Shown piece after piece: positions 8,801-19,820 of a stretch of DNA of 37,387 nucleotides. Source of the DNA: Bacteroidota bacterium (GTDB taxonomy: Bacteria > Bacteroidota > Bacteroidia > UBA8524); contig SBGR01000050.1 of assembly GCA_006226545.1 (NCBI GenBank), forward strand, positions 1 to 37,387, in the 5' to 3' direction. Within the stretch, counting starts at the first letter, position 1, and each line of letters begins with the position of its first letter. Both the position numbers and the translations under genes were made by a program. The notes below the pieces were generated by a model. That model made no database searches. It was given only the letters and a program-made list of their open reading frames with translations, and was not told the DNA's origin.

Positions 8801-10218
8801 GCTTCTACTATTCGTATACTTCACCGGAAGGATGTGCCAAAGGCGATAGCGTAGATCTATTGGTGAAAGGCCTGCCTGAGCTGAAACTCACGGCCCTTGG
8901 TGGCTGGTGTGAGTCGGCTGGATTGCTCGACCTGAGAAATCAGACTAACCTGCTTGGTGGAACTTGGACCGGTCCTGGCGTTAGTGGTACCGACTTCGAT
9001 CCTGTTACTGCCGGATTAGGCCAAACGCATACCCTTCGCTATAGTTATACTGACGCCAGCAGCCAGTGTTCTGCAGAAGATCAGATTCAGGTTTTCGCAC
9101 AAAATCAACCGCAAATCGAATTGGTTACTTTGGATAAAGCATGCCAAGGTGAGGCATTCCCTGTGGAGCTGAAACTCACCCATGCCAGCGGAAGCCTGCT
9201 GAGCTCCAGCGGCGACGGTTTATTTGGTGATGCACAAAGCGGAACCAGTACCAGCGACCAGCAGACTATCAGCTATTACCCGGGTAGTCAAGACCGTACT
9301 CAGCTCGGGTTTAGCCTCAGCGCCGTGACGACTAACAATAATTTCTGTCCGCCGGCTCAAGCTACCAAAACCATTAACATCATTGCCTTACCTCAGATAA
9401 GCCTACCGGCCGGTCCGTATGAAGGCTGCGAAACTTTGGTGCTTGAATTGGATGCGCAAAGCAATGCCGATCCGGGTGCAGAGTATATCTGGGATTTCGG
9501 CGATGGCGATATCAGAACAGGAAGCGATAACCTGCTTTCCATCCGCAAAGAATACCCTAAATACGGTCAGTATACCATTAACCTCAAGGTGACCAATACG
9601 CCTGCTTTTGGCTCTTGTGTAAACAATGCTACTCCGGTTCAGGTTACGGTACTTCCAAGTCCGGAAGCACTGTTTAGCATGAGCAGAGAAATCACGCCTA
9701 TCTCTTTACCTGAGATAGCCTTCTTTGACGAAAGTAGTATCGAAGGTGGAGCCTCCTTGGTAAGTTGGGAATGGAAATTTGGCGACCGAAACTTCGGTAC
9801 ATCCACACAACAAAACCCGGTTTATACCTATCCGGTGAAGGATGCCGGCGATACCGGTACCTACCGTGTTTGGATGCAGGTTACCGCTGATAACGGATGT
9901 ACAGACAGTACCAGTCGCCTATTAATTATTCGTCCGGAAATTACGGTCTTCATCCCGAATGCGTTTACACCAGACGGCATGGGCGACTCCATGAACAACC
10001 GCTTCTATATCGTTGCCCGCGAATTCAAAACCTTTGAGGTTCACGTGTATACCCGCTGGGGCGAAGAAGTGTACAGATCCAATGATATCAACGAAGGCTG
10101 GGACGGCCAATACAAAGGTGTTCCTGCCCAACAAGACGTCTACGTTTACCGCGTTATTGTAACCTCTTTGGAGGGTAAAGAGTATGAGTTTAGCGGTACC
10201 GTAACCTTACTGCGATAG
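5896..10218 (+). CDS. Giant T9SS type B (gliding-associated C-term) adhesin-like protein
   Basis: 1440 residues with a signal peptide (~1-25, LLALGAFIFLSAALQ, ending VRA). Residues ~26-400 form a Cys-rich module starting THLVGSDIIYRCLGNGRY that recurs in the 1698-residue protein at 30.1-35.2 kb (shared VAIVCRNQD, DSLSY, RGIPGATF, YTFTVTA blocks). Residues ~480-1150 hold Ig-like repeats, each beginning near an xxCxG or LPxVxL boundary. Two PKD domains follow at ~1160-1290 (YIWDFGDGD; WEWKFGDRN). The last ~90 residues (VFIPNAFTPDGMGDSMNN, TRWGEEVYRS, GTVTLLR) are the type B T9SS/gliding-motility-associated sorting domain. The protein is therefore exported to the cell surface, likely for adhesion or matrix binding. 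It is divergent from the HAD gene, with a strong terminator downstream. Confidence 0.88.
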   Translation: MKKFIKLLALGAFIFLSAALQEVRATHLVGSDIIYRCLGNGRYQITVRVYRDCNGVALSTSPINVRCGSNNLQVAQTKISVRDVTGIDPRCPVQSRCTGTFPYGIEEHVFQGTIDLSSYSCCEWTISWAQNARGSNISTGMANQNFYTEAKLNKCVTPCNSSPDFTNPPVAIVCRNQDFVFNNGALDTIDAGDSLSYHWAPALINAGVQATYLPPFSPTRPITFFGFPMAHLPDPAGIHLDSITGDIRFRPTIRDQVAVLVIEVKEWRRVNGVMTVIGITRRDMQVIVIDCPNNNVPKLEGPYTKQACANQQVCMSIITDDDDPNDTVKISWNRGIPGATFTNNNGQTKHASGAVCWTPTDAHVSNIPYTFTVTAKDDACTLPGQAVRSYSIFVRETPKADRQIQLLTCGKVAIDYTPIKQYLGLSHSWVIRDSNNVGVFSSSSQKDTAFLQPGIHRVFLTLQTSTPCINIFIDSIEVPEFVRVKLPSDTFLCAGSSLQLNAQQIGGNAPFQYEWAQVLDSGVSSVISTASSYSIQPDSNVSYLVRILDGNGCRNYDSINVVHRNLPDVDLGPDQRICNGDVYLLNAGSDSLFNFLWSNGDTSAQTELKNAGIYTVKVSDELGCSSVDSFELKVTKVEMQLSGAGPVCDGDTAILTVSNANNIQWFNLAGFNPANPGTPIYTGSVYERPITQNTGLVYQGFKTEDGLTCSAFDSVKITKRELPEIVLAAQGPYCHNESQVNLTSFLQYPTLMSGDWRSDQETDIVQNNYFYPKNVDNPNPIAGHELIYRVTDNFGCTNEEKVNVKVNPLPQVVLDKNPTYCADQGVILLNSIKQMPSSTVGGTPRWYSANNNAQVNLAITGANVHNKSLNISALTPGSTYPVVFEYKASLSGCLNTDTTYIKVNVVPQTDAGFLSPICYSDQAVNLNAANPSPAGGIWTNSLNQQVNNFDPQSLDPSTAKFAIPGTYVRFYYSYTSPEGCAKGDSVDLLVKGLPELKLTALGGWCESAGLLDLRNQTNLLGGTWTGPGVSGTDFDPVTAGLGQTHTLRYSYTDASSQCSAEDQIQVFAQNQPQIELVTLDKACQGEAFPVELKLTHASGSLLSSSGDGLFGDAQSGTSTSDQQTISYYPGSQDRTQLGFSLSAVTTNNNFCPPAQATKTINIIALPQISLPAGPYEGCETLVLELDAQSNADPGAEYIWDFGDGDIRTGSDNLLSIRKEYPKYGQYTINLKVTNTPAFGSCVNNATPVQVTVLPSPEALFSMSREITPISLPEIAFFDESSIEGGASLVSWEWKFGDRNFGTSTQQNPVYTYPVKDAGDTGTYRVWMQVTADNGCTDSTSRLLIIRPEITVFIPNAFTPDGMGDSMNNRFYIVAREFKTFEVHVYTRWGEEVYRSNDINEGWDGQYKGVPAQQDVYVYRVIVTSLEGKEYEFSGTVTLLR

Positions 10219-10246
10219 TTCTAAGGTAGATACAACTATCCGGATG

Positions 10247-10274
10247 AGCCCCTGCATTTGCGGGGGCTTTCTTT
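10247..10274 (+). terminator. Intrinsic terminator of the 1440-residue adhesin gene
   Basis: Nine-pair stem AGCCCCTGC / GCGGGGGCT with a 4-base loop (one T-G wobble), followed by TTCTTTG. It lies 29 bp after the stop codon at 10218. Confidence 0.85.
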
Positions 10275-10434
10275 GTTTCGGTAGAGTCAAGATTTAAGAA
10301 GTTACGGATCAAGAGCTAGCAGACAAGAATGCTAAAAGCAGGTGTTCCCTATCCTGTCTAGTGGGTTATGGAATTTGAATAATGGCTTGCGGAAATTGAA
10401 CATTGGAATTTGTAATTCATTTACTTTGCCCCAC

Positions 10435-11349
10435 ATGTTGGTCTACTACCTCCTCATTTGGCCATTTTCGCGGTTGCCTTTGTTTATACTCTATGGCCTT
10501 AGCTATGTTGTATACTTTGTGCTTCGTTCTGTTTTAGGCTACCGCAAGCAGGTGATCAATGCCAATATCAAACGGGTTTTCCCTGAATTTACAGACAAAC
10601 AGGTAAAGGACCTTAGACACCGCAATTACCGCCACTTGAGCTACCTCGTGGCCGAAGGTATCCGTAATTTGGGCATCGGTAAAAAGGAATTAAAGCGCCG
10701 CATGCACCTCGAGAATCCTGAGCTTTTTGAGCGATTGTATGCCGAGGGCAAAAGTGTCATGTTGATTTCCTCCCATTTCGAAAACTGGGAGTTCTTTATC
10801 ACTGCACAATCGTTGTTGATGCCACACCAAGCCATGGGCATCGGTAAAAAAATAAAAAAGGCCTACCTCAATACCAAAATCAACGGACTACGTGAACGAT
10901 TCGGTATGGAAGTCATACACAACCGCAATTACCGCGAACGTATAGAAGCAGCCATGGCCCAATCACCGGTAGCCGTTCTTACCTTAAGCGATCAGTCGCC
11001 GGCACCGGATCATGCCTATTGGACCAAATTCTTTGGGGTAGATACACCCTTTGCGTATGGTCCGGAATTCATGGCCCACCTCTTCGATATGACGGTGGTT
11101 TACCTCGATATTCAATTGGTGAAACGCGGCCATTACAAAGCTGTACCCACCTTACTTTTTAGCGATGTAAAAGGCTTGAAGCACGGTGAAATCATGGAAG
11201 CGCTCATCGCTAAACAAGAAGAGCAAATCTGCCGCCGACCGGAAGCTTGGCTTTGGTCGCATAAACGCTGGAAGCTCAATAAACCAGCCGACTTCGCCTC
11301 GCTCAGAGCGGAACAAAAAGCTCGTTTCGATTCTAAATTTGGTCGCTGA
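10435..11349 (+). CDS. Lysophospholipid / lipid A acyltransferase (LpxL/HtrB family)
   Basis: 304 residues from the ATG at 10435; a GTG 93 bp upstream adds a non-conserved, non-hydrophobic leader and is not favoured. The N-terminal hydrophobic helix (VYYLLIWPFSRLPLFILYGL) anchors it to the inner membrane. The catalytic HX4E motif is SSHFENWEF with H114 and E119. LTLSDQSPAP fits the second conserved block of the family (acyl acceptor/donor site), and RRPEAWLWSHKRWK is the characteristic WxHxRW end block. It likely transfers a secondary acyl chain onto lipid A or a related lipid. A TTACTTTGCC box 11 bp before the ATG resembles the Bacteroidota -7 element. Its last 35 bp are duplicated beyond the CRISPR array (see direct repeat). 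Confidence 0.88.
   Translation: MLVYYLLIWPFSRLPLFILYGLSYVVYFVLRSVLGYRKQVINANIKRVFPEFTDKQVKDLRHRNYRHLSYLVAEGIRNLGIGKKELKRRMHLENPELFERLYAEGKSVMLISSHFENWEFFITAQSLLMPHQAMGIGKKIKKAYLNTKINGLRERFGMEVIHNRNYRERIEAAMAQSPVAVLTLSDQSPAPDHAYWTKFFGVDTPFAYGPEFMAHLFDMTVVYLDIQLVKRGHYKAVPTLLFSDVKGLKHGEIMEALIAKQEEQICRRPEAWLWSHKRWKLNKPADFASLRAEQKARFDSKFGR
11315..11349 (+). repeat. Left copy of the 35-bp direct repeat flanking the CRISPR-Cas island
   Basis: The last 35 bp of the acyltransferase gene, starting AAAAAGCTCG and ending TTGGTCGCTGA with the TGA stop. An exact copy lies at 20009-20043. The 8,694-bp offset spans the whole CRISPR-Cas locus. Homology stops abruptly on both sides of the copies (AAACACT follows here; TTTCGGT follows the right copy). 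Confidence 0.9.
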
Positions 11350-11875
11350 AAACACTACTTTTCATCTTTCCAGCTTGAATGAGCTAAATATGTTCTACCT
11401 AATCCAATAATATCCTATATTGTACCTAGCTAAGTATATAGAGAAATTGAGTTAGATACTGATTACTATTCTCGTATATCAAGCTGAATAGAGAGTTTTA
11501 AGATTTAATCCCCCACTTCTTAAAATTGAAAAGAGCTACATTCAACCTACGCATTGGCGATGCCACGACAAAACCTTTAATACCGGTTTCAAATTCCGGC
11601 TTATGCACTCTAGAAATTAAAATGTGCAGTAGTGGTGCAAATCACTATTCTATCCGATTTTATACTGATTCTGTTCAGAGTGAATACTCCCCTGAGCTAA
11701 ATAGAAGCAGTCGATCTGATTGTGACTCTTTTCCAAAAGGAAATAGGAGCGGCGAATCTATGTTTAAATACCTAACAGCATACCTTGATAAGGCTTTGTT
11801 AGTTCAATTGGATCTGATACGTAGCTCATGAAAAGAGAGAGCTTACATACAACTAATAAGAAGATGAAATTAAAT
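11350..11875. other. Gene-poor left flank of the CRISPR island
   Basis: 526 bp between the acyltransferase stop and the tracrRNA terminator. It is more AT-rich than the acyltransferase gene. A 101-codon open frame starting at a TTG (11526-11831) has no recognisable motif and no plausible start, so I do not call it. No tRNA, integrase or inverted repeat was seen. Confidence 0.5.
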
Positions 11876-11901
11876 AAAAAAGCCCCGGAGATAGCCGAGG
11901 C
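11876..11901 (-). terminator. Intrinsic terminator ending the tracrRNA
   Basis: Minus-strand stem GCCTCGG / CCGGGGC (7 pairs, one T-G) with loop CTATCT, followed by TTTTTT. It doubles as the last hairpin of the tracrRNA. Confidence 0.88.
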
Positions 11902-11948
11902 ACTAAATGTTTTCACAACGGAATAATCCTTATTGTGATTTGCTTTCA
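11876..11948 (-). ncRNA. tracrRNA, divergent from cas9
   Basis: On the minus strand, GAAAGCAAATCACAAT (11947-11932) is an anti-repeat that pairs with the first 16 nt of the crRNA-sense repeat (15 Watson-Crick pairs plus one G-U). It is followed by AAGGATTATTCC (nexus hairpin), GTTGTGAAAACATTTA, and a terminal 7-bp hairpin GCCTCGG/CCGGGGC followed by six T. The layout of anti-repeat, AAGGATTATTCC nexus and terminator hairpin is the known Bacteroidota type II-C tracrRNA architecture. The predicted length is about 73 nt if transcription starts ~5 nt after the promoter box. The RNA directs Cas9 and RNase III processing of crRNA. The crRNA sense must therefore be the minus strand of the array. Confidence 0.9.
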
Positions 11949-11952
11949 AAAA

Positions 11953-11983
11953 CGAATGTATAAAAGAATTTAGAAGATGACAA
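11953..11983 (-). promoter_or_regulatory. tracrRNA promoter overlapping the cas9 start
   Basis: Minus strand: TTG (11983-11981), 20 bp, then TACATTCG (11960-11953). This fits the Bacteroidota -33 TTG and -7 TAnnTTTG pattern with one mismatch in the -7 box. The -33 element lies in cas9 codons 2-3, so cas9's ATG sits inside this promoter. The same TTG-N20-box ending ATTCG occurs in the CRISPR repeat. Confidence 0.55.
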
Positions 11984-14900
11984 CGAAAAAAATATTGGGA
12001 TTGGATTTGGGGACTAACTCCATCGGCTGGGCATTGATTGAAAAGGACTTTGAAAAGAACCAAGGTAAAATTTTGGGAATGGGAAGCAGAATAATTCCTA
12101 TGAGTGCAGATATTCTAGGGGAATTCGACAAAGGAAATTCAGTTTCTCAAACTAAAACCAGAACCTCATACAGAAGTGTCAGAAGATTAAGAGAAAGACA
12201 CTTACTGAGAAGGCAGCGAATACATAGAGTATTGAACATCCTGGGTTTTCTACCTGAACATTATTCAAGTCAAATAGATTTTAAGCAACGTTTAGGTCAA
12301 TTTATATCCGAGGCCGAACCAAAGCTAGCTTGGAGAGAGATGCCCAATAACAAATTCGATTTTCTCTTCAAAAAATCCTTTGAAGAAATGCTTTCAGAAT
12401 TCAAAGAACATCAACCTTCGCTTTTTACCAACAAAAACAAACATGGTGAGAGCATTAAAATCCCTTATGATTGGACAATATATTTTCTACGGAAAAAGGC
12501 TATAACTCATAAAATAAGCAAGGAAGAATTAGCCTGGATTATACTGAACTTCAATCAGAAGAGAGGATACTATCAATCTCGGGGAGAGGAAGAAGAAGAT
12601 AATCCAAACAAACTGGTTGAATTCCATTCTTTAAAAATAGTTGAAGTAGTTGCCGATGAAAAACCGAATAATAAAGGCGACTTATGGTATTCATTGCATT
12701 TAGAAAACGGGTGGATTTACAGACGATCTAGCAAAATTGATTTAGCTGACTGGAAGGGAAAAGTTCGAGATTTTATAGTAACCACTGACCTCAATGATGA
12801 CGGGACTGTGAAAACCGACAAGGAAGGATCAGAAAAAAGAAGTTTCCGCGCACCGAGTGATGATGACTGGACGCTACTTAAAAAGAAAACGGAGCAGGAC
12901 ATTGATAATTCAACCAAAACTGTAGGAGCCTACATTTATGACATGTTGCTTCAAAAACCCAATCAAAAAATTAGAGGTAAGCTTGTCAGAACAATTGAAC
13001 GAAAATTTTACAGGGAGGAACTTAAAGCCATTCTGAAAAAGCAAATTGAACTTCAGCCGGAACTTTTTAGCGAGAATCTATACAACAACTGCATCAGAGA
13101 ACTATATCGCCTAAACGATGCTCATCAACTCCAGCTCAGTAAAAAAGATTTTGTACACCTTTTTGTAAATGATATCATCTTTTACCAACGCCCATTAAAA
13201 AGTAAAAAATCAACTATTGGGCGATGTTCATTAGAGTTTAGAACATATAGAAATGCAGATGGAAATGAGATAAAAGAGTATTTGAAAACGATACCTAAAT
13301 CACATCCATTGTTTCAAGAATTCAGAGTTTGGCAGTGGCTATACAATTTGAAGATTTATACTAAAAGTGATGATAAAGATGTAACATCAGAATTCTTGAA
13401 AAATACGGAAGACTTGGAAAGTCTATTTGAATTTCTGATGAGTAGAAAAGAAGTTGACCACAAAGATCTACTCAAATTCTTTTTCAAAGACCTGAAAGGT
13501 AAGGCTCTGGCTGCTGAAATAAACAAGTACCGGTGGAATTACGTTTACGATTCATTAAGTGATACATCAAAAAAATACCCCTGCAACGAAACAGGACATG
13601 AAATATCCCGCCGATTACAAAAAGTAAAAAATCTCCCATCCAATTTCGCTACTCCAAATATTGAATACCACTTATGGCACATCATCTATTCTGTCTCGGA
13701 TAAAACTCAGTTTGAAAAAGCCTTAAAATCATTCTCACATAAATACAACCTTGATGAAAACTCATTTGTAGAGAATTTCAGAAACTTCAAACCCTTTGAA
13801 AATGATTACGGTTCATATTCTGAAAAAGCGATTAGAAAATTGCTCCCATTGATGCGACTAGGGAAATATTGGAATTGGAGCAATATAGAGGTAAGCACAC
13901 AGAATAGAATTGATAAAATTTTGACCGGTGAGTACGACGAGGGTATAAAAGAACGAGTTCGTGAAAAAGCTATTAACCTTTCTAATCACCTTGAATTTCA
14001 AGGCCTTCAACTTTGGCTCGCTCAATACATAGTATATGACCGCCATTCAGAAGCTGCTCTGACTGGAAAATGGAAGTCAGTTAAAGAATTAGAAGAATTC
14101 TTGAATGAATTCAAACAACATTCACTTCGCAATCCTATTGTTGAGCAAGTTGTTACTGAAACCTTAAGAGTTGTTCGAGAAATTTGGGTGAAATATGGAG
14201 CTTCATCAGAAAGCTTCTTTGATGAAATTCATATTGAATTAGGAAGAGAAATGAAGAACACGGCAAATGACCGTAAACGCATTACTACCCAGATATCGGA
14301 TAATGAAAATACCAATTTACGTATCAAGGCATTGTTAGCTGAACTTAAAAATGATTCGAACGTAGAAAATGTTCGTCCGTATTCTCCAATGCAACAAGAG
14401 GCGCTTAAAATCTATGAAGAAGGTGTATTAAACTCAGGAGTCGAAGTCCCTGATGAAATAGTTAAAATAAGTCGAACGGCCAACCCTTCAAGTTCAGAAC
14501 TCACTCGTTATAAACTATGGCTTGAACAAAAATACCGTTCACCATACACTGGTATGATGATTCCTTTGAGTAGATTATTTTCCGAAGACTATCAAATTGA
14601 ACACATTATTCCCCAAAGTAGGTACTTCGATGACAGTCTTACCAATAAAGTAATTTGTGAATCGGCTGTGAACCAATTAAAAAGCAACCAATTAGGATTA
14701 GAATTTATTAAAGCTCATCATGGACGAATTGTTGAAACTGGAAAAGGAAATACCGTGAAAATTTTTACTGAAGCTGAATACCGAGACTTCATTAACCAAT
14801 ACTATGATAAAAACAGAGGAAAACGAACTAAGCTTCTACTCGACGAAATACCAGATCAAATGATTGAGCGTCAACTTAATGACACTCGTTATATCAGTAA

Positions 14901-16391
14901 GTATATTTCAAACCTACTTTCAAATATTGTTCGTTCCGATAAGGATGACGATGGAGCAAACTCCAAAAACATTATTCCAGGCAACGGGAAAATAACATCA
15001 AAACTCAAACAAGATTGGGGGTTGAATGATGTGTGGAATGATTTGATTTTAACACGCTTTGAAAGAATGAATAAGCTAACAAATAGCACGGATTTTACTT
15101 CCAAAAACAAAGAAGGTCATATCATTCCGACGATTCCATTAGAGTTATCAAAAGGATTTCAGAAAAAAAGGATTGATCATCGGCACCATGCTTTAGATGC
15201 GCTTGTCATCGCTTGCGCTACAAAAGACCATGTTAATTTACTGAACAATCAATCGGCAAAATCAGATGTGAAACGTTATGACTTACAGCGAAAATTGCGG
15301 AATACTGAAAAGTGGGCCGATACAGAAGGTAAAATAAGAGACCGTTTCACCGAATTTAAGAAGCCTTGGCAAGACTTCACAACAGACGCTAGGAATGAAT
15401 TGGGAAAAATTATAATTAGTTTTAAACAAAACGTTCGTGTAATCAATAAAACCACGAATAAATACGAAAGCTATCGAGATGAAAACGGAAATCTCAGATA
15501 TGACAAAAACGGTAGATTAAAAAAGGACTTTATTTCACAAGTGAAAGGTGATAGTTGGGCTATTCGTAAGCCCATGCACAAAGACACCGTTTCTGGGAAG
15601 ATTAACTTACCGAGAATTAAGGTTCCAAAAGGAAAAATACTAACAGCCACAAGAAAAAACATCGACACTTCCTTTAATCTCAAAACCATTGAATCCATAA
15701 CGGATACAGGAATTCAAAAAATTCTCAAGAGTTTCCTTGCATACAAAAACAATCAACCTGAGCTGGCATTCTCTCCAGAAGGATTAGAGGAATTGAATAA
15801 AAACATCGCTCAATTCAATGATGGTAAATCTCACCAACCTATATTAAAAGTGAGGTTATTTGAGGTAGGTAGCAAATTTCCGCTTGGTCAAACAGGTAAT
15901 AAGAAATCAAAATATGTTGAATCCGCCAAAGGAACGAACCTCTTCTTTGCTGTGTACCGTGATGAAAATGAAAAACGTAACTACGATACAATACCGCTAA
16001 ACGTAGTTATTGAGCGCCAAAAACAAGGTGAGTATTCCGTTCCTGAAACCAATGACAAAGGAGATAAACTTGTTTTTTATCTGTCGCCCAATGATCTAGT
16101 TTATGTTCCCACTCATGACGAAAAAGAAAACCTAAATGGAATTGATTTTAAAAATTTAAGTAAGGAACAGATAGGTAGAATCTATAAAATGGTGAGTAGT
16201 ACAGGAAACGAATGTCATTTTATTCCAGTCAATGTCTCAGCATTAATAAAAAACTATGATGCTAAAACTAAAATCGGTGAGTTTGGAAGCCTAAATAAAC
16301 AGGAAATCACACTGCTTGGAGATCAAAGAATAAAGGAGGTTTGCGTCAAACTGAACGTGGATAGAATTGGTAACATAACAGGCTATGCAAT

Positions 16392-16395
<4 letters not shown>
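11977..16395 (+). CDS. cas9: CRISPR-associated endonuclease Cas9, type II-C
   Basis: 1472 residues, RNA-guided double-strand DNA endonuclease. RuvC-I is ILGLDLGTNSIGWAL with D10. The Arg-rich bridge helix spans ~61-88 (RSVRRLRERHLLRRQRIHR). A REC lobe runs to ~720. RuvC-II is EIHIELGREM with E754. The HNH motif is QIEHIIPQSRYFDDS with H876, and the conserved Asn is N899. RuvC-III is RHHALDALVIA with H1071 and D1074. By position these match S. pyogenes D10, E762, H840, N863, H983 and D986, so both nuclease sites look intact. The ~250-residue tail is the PAM-interacting region. The size matches the long Bacteroidota II-C enzymes. No csn2 or cas4 is nearby, hence II-C. It overlaps cas1 by 4 bp (ATGA). 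The gene is visibly more AT-rich than the flanking chromosome, consistent with transfer. The PAM cannot be read from sequence alone. Confidence 0.98.
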
Positions 16396-17623
<1,228 letters not shown>

Positions 17624-17685
17624 AAACCAATCAGTCGACATCCAATTTGCCATTCATTTTTCCATCCTATTTCTCGACTTAATGA

Positions 17686-17741
17686 AATGGAATTCAGGGA
17701 CTTGAAGCAGGGTATGCTGTTTCGAATCTCCGAATTCCATT
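17686..17741. repeat. Inverted degenerate half-repeat facing repeat 1 (hairpin)
   Basis: Positions 17686-17711 (AATGGAATTC... to ...GAAGCAGG) are the reverse complement of repeat 1 positions 17716-17741 with 20 of 26 matches and no gaps. Only GTAT separates the two arms. In the plus-strand RNA three of the six mismatches are G-U pairs. The arm covers the promoter-like half of the repeat but lacks the GTTGTG half that pairs with tracrRNA. It could be a hairpin blocking read-through between cas2 and the array, or a remnant of an inverted integration event. Confidence 0.75.
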
Positions 17742-19660
17742 AGTTGAAAGCAAATCACAACTGCTTTGGCCTTGTGCTCTGCTTCAATCTCGCTGTTTCG
17801 AATCTCCGAATTCCATTAGTTGAAAGCAAATCACAACTCTGACTGAACTGGCTAAACCCAAGCGCTCGCTGTTTCGAATCTCCGAATTCCATTAGTTGAA
17901 AGCAAATCACAACCCTCTGCCTGTTGTGGTGTTTCGGCCTTCGGCTGTTTCGAATCTCCGAATTCCATTAGTTGAAAGCAAATCACAACAACCAGCTTGT
18001 CCAGGTCTTCGCTGTTGCCGCTGTTTCGAATCTCCGAATTCCATTAGTTGAAAGCAAATCACAACAGCTTTTATCAATGGAAAGCGCGTTGTGATGCTGT
18101 TTCGAATCTCCGAATTCCATTAGTTGAAAGCAAATCACAACGGGGGGTGTACATACGTTCACGGAAGTTCTGCTGTTTCGAATCTCCGAATTCCATTAGT
18201 TGAAAGCAAATCACAACAAAGATTGATGATGATGAAAACCGCTTTTGGCTGTTTCGAATCTCCGAATTCCATTAGTTGAAAGCAAATCACAACGCGGCGA
18301 GGTTTTCGAATTGTCTAGGGTCGGCTGTTTCGAATCTCCGAATTCCATTAGTTGAAAGCAAATCACAACAGGATTAGCTATTGGGATAGCTTGATATTTA
18401 CTGTTTCGAATCTCCGAATTCCATTAGTTGAAAGCAAATCACAACTGCCTACGTGAAGGCAACGCCTCTGAATACACTGTTTCGAATCTCCGAATTCCAT
18501 TAGTTGAAAGCAAATCACAACAGTCGATAGTCTTTTCTCCGTACTTCTCCGACTGTTTCGAATCTCCGAATTCCATTAGTTGAAAGCAAATCACAACAAG
18601 TTTCATCATTTGCAAAAATAGAGCGCAACTGTTTCGAATCTCCGAATTCCATTAGTTGAAAGCAAATCACAACAGAAATTGGCAGGGGCGGAGTTTCGGG
18701 AACACTGTTTCGAATCTCCGAATTCCATTAGTTGAAAGCAAATCACAACTAGTGATGTGGTATGTGTACAGATACTTGTACTGTTTCGAATCTCCGAATT
18801 CCATTAGTTGAAAGCAAATCACAACTGTCAGCTAAATTGAGTTACTAATATGTGTACTGTTTCGAATCTCCGAATTCCATTAGTTGAAAGCAAATCACAA
18901 CATATTCAAGCGAGCACCGGGAGCGCGGACACTGTTTCGAATCTCCGAATTCCATTAGTTGAAAGCAAATCACAACATATAGGCCGTTAGCGTTTCTGTA
19001 GTAAATACTGTTTCGAATCTCCGAATTCCATTAGTTGAAAGCAAATCACAACTACGTTCTGCAAAGCAAGGTCTTCGACCTCACTGTTTCGAATCTCCGA
19101 ATTCCATTAGTTGAAAGCAAATCACAACTACTAACCCGATTCCATCATTAGGACGGCTACTGTTTCGAATCTCCGAATTCCATTAGTTGAAAGCAAATCA
19201 CAACTGTTCAGCTTTTAGACCCAAACTTCAACTTACTGTTTCGAATCTCCGAATTCCATTAGTTGAAAGCAAATCACAACCCCAGCTTAAGTAAGGAAGC
19301 AAGCTGAATAACTGTTTCGAATCTCCGAATTCCATTAGTTGAAAGCAAATCACAACAAATTTAGCGCCGCCGTCGATATTATCAATACTGTTTCGAATCT
19401 CCGAATTCCATTAGTTGAAAGCAAATCACAACAATCTTGCGGCGTGTCTTCAAAAGTGCTAGACTGTTTCGAATCTCCGAATTCCATTAGTTGAAAGCAA
19501 ATCACAACACGGAAACTACATGGGCTTGTCTGCTGAATACTGTTTCGAATCTCCGAATTCCATTAGTTGAAAGCAAATCACAACTGGCTGCGCGGGATGC
19601 TGAATATGAATCATACTGTTTCGAATCTCCGAATTCCATTAGTTGAAAGCAAATCACAAC
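17716..19660 (-). promoter_or_regulatory. Candidate promoter inside each CRISPR repeat
   Basis: In crRNA sense each 46-bp repeat contains TTG (repeat nt 9-11), 20 bp, then GAGATTCG (nt 32-39). This is the same TTG-N20-(xxxATTCG) layout as the tracrRNA promoter. Taking the same distance to the start as there, transcription would begin in the last few repeat nt or first spacer nt. Repeat-borne promoters are known for type II-C arrays in Neisseria. Here this is a sequence-based inference. The first box base is G, not T, so strength is uncertain. Confidence 0.45.
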
Positions 19661-19690
19661 CCATAAATGGTTTCAGCTCCAAGGGCTGTC

Positions 19691-19790
19691 ACTGTTTCGA
19701 ATCTCCGAATTCCATTAGTTGAATCCGACGCAGGAGGATCAGCGAATTCCATCAAAACAAACACTTCTATGAGCTAAAGCAAATCACAAC
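19691..19790 (-). repeat. Expanded CRISPR repeat 27 (100 bp, 54-bp insertion)
   Basis: The first 33 bp of a normal repeat (19691-19723), then a 52-bp foreign segment (19724-19775, starting TCCGACGCAGGAGG, ending CTATGAGCT), then AAAGCAAATCACAAC. If AA is counted as a 2-bp duplication at the insertion point the total gain is 54 bp. The insert has no terminal inverted repeats or coding potential. In crRNA sense the 15 nt pairing with tracrRNA are kept, but the TTG element is moved 54 bp away from the GAGATTCG box. Confidence 0.95.
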
Positions 19791-19820
19791 AGGTATCGCA
19801 TTTATTGTACATGCCCGAAG

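Noticed and set aside
11633-11646. GCAAATCAC resembling the end of the CRISPR repeat, possibly a second anti-repeat
   Set aside because: Only 9 bp match and no nexus or terminator follows on either strand; the anti-repeat at 11932-11947 is far better.
11526-11831. 101-codon plus-strand open frame between the acyltransferase gene and tracrRNA
   Set aside because: TTG start without a ribosome site, no recognisable motif or periodic composition; probably chance.
17686-17711. Inverted half-repeat as an alternative tracrRNA
   Set aside because: It lacks the GTTGTG-pairing half and no terminator or nexus follows.
17624-17715. csn2 or cas4 gene that would make the locus type II-A or II-B
   Set aside because: Only 92 non-coding bases separate cas2 and the array, and no such gene exists beyond the array.
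19724-19775. Insert in repeat 27 as a miniature transposon
   Set aside because: No terminal inverted repeats, and at most a 2-bp duplication; a MITE or IS origin is not supported.
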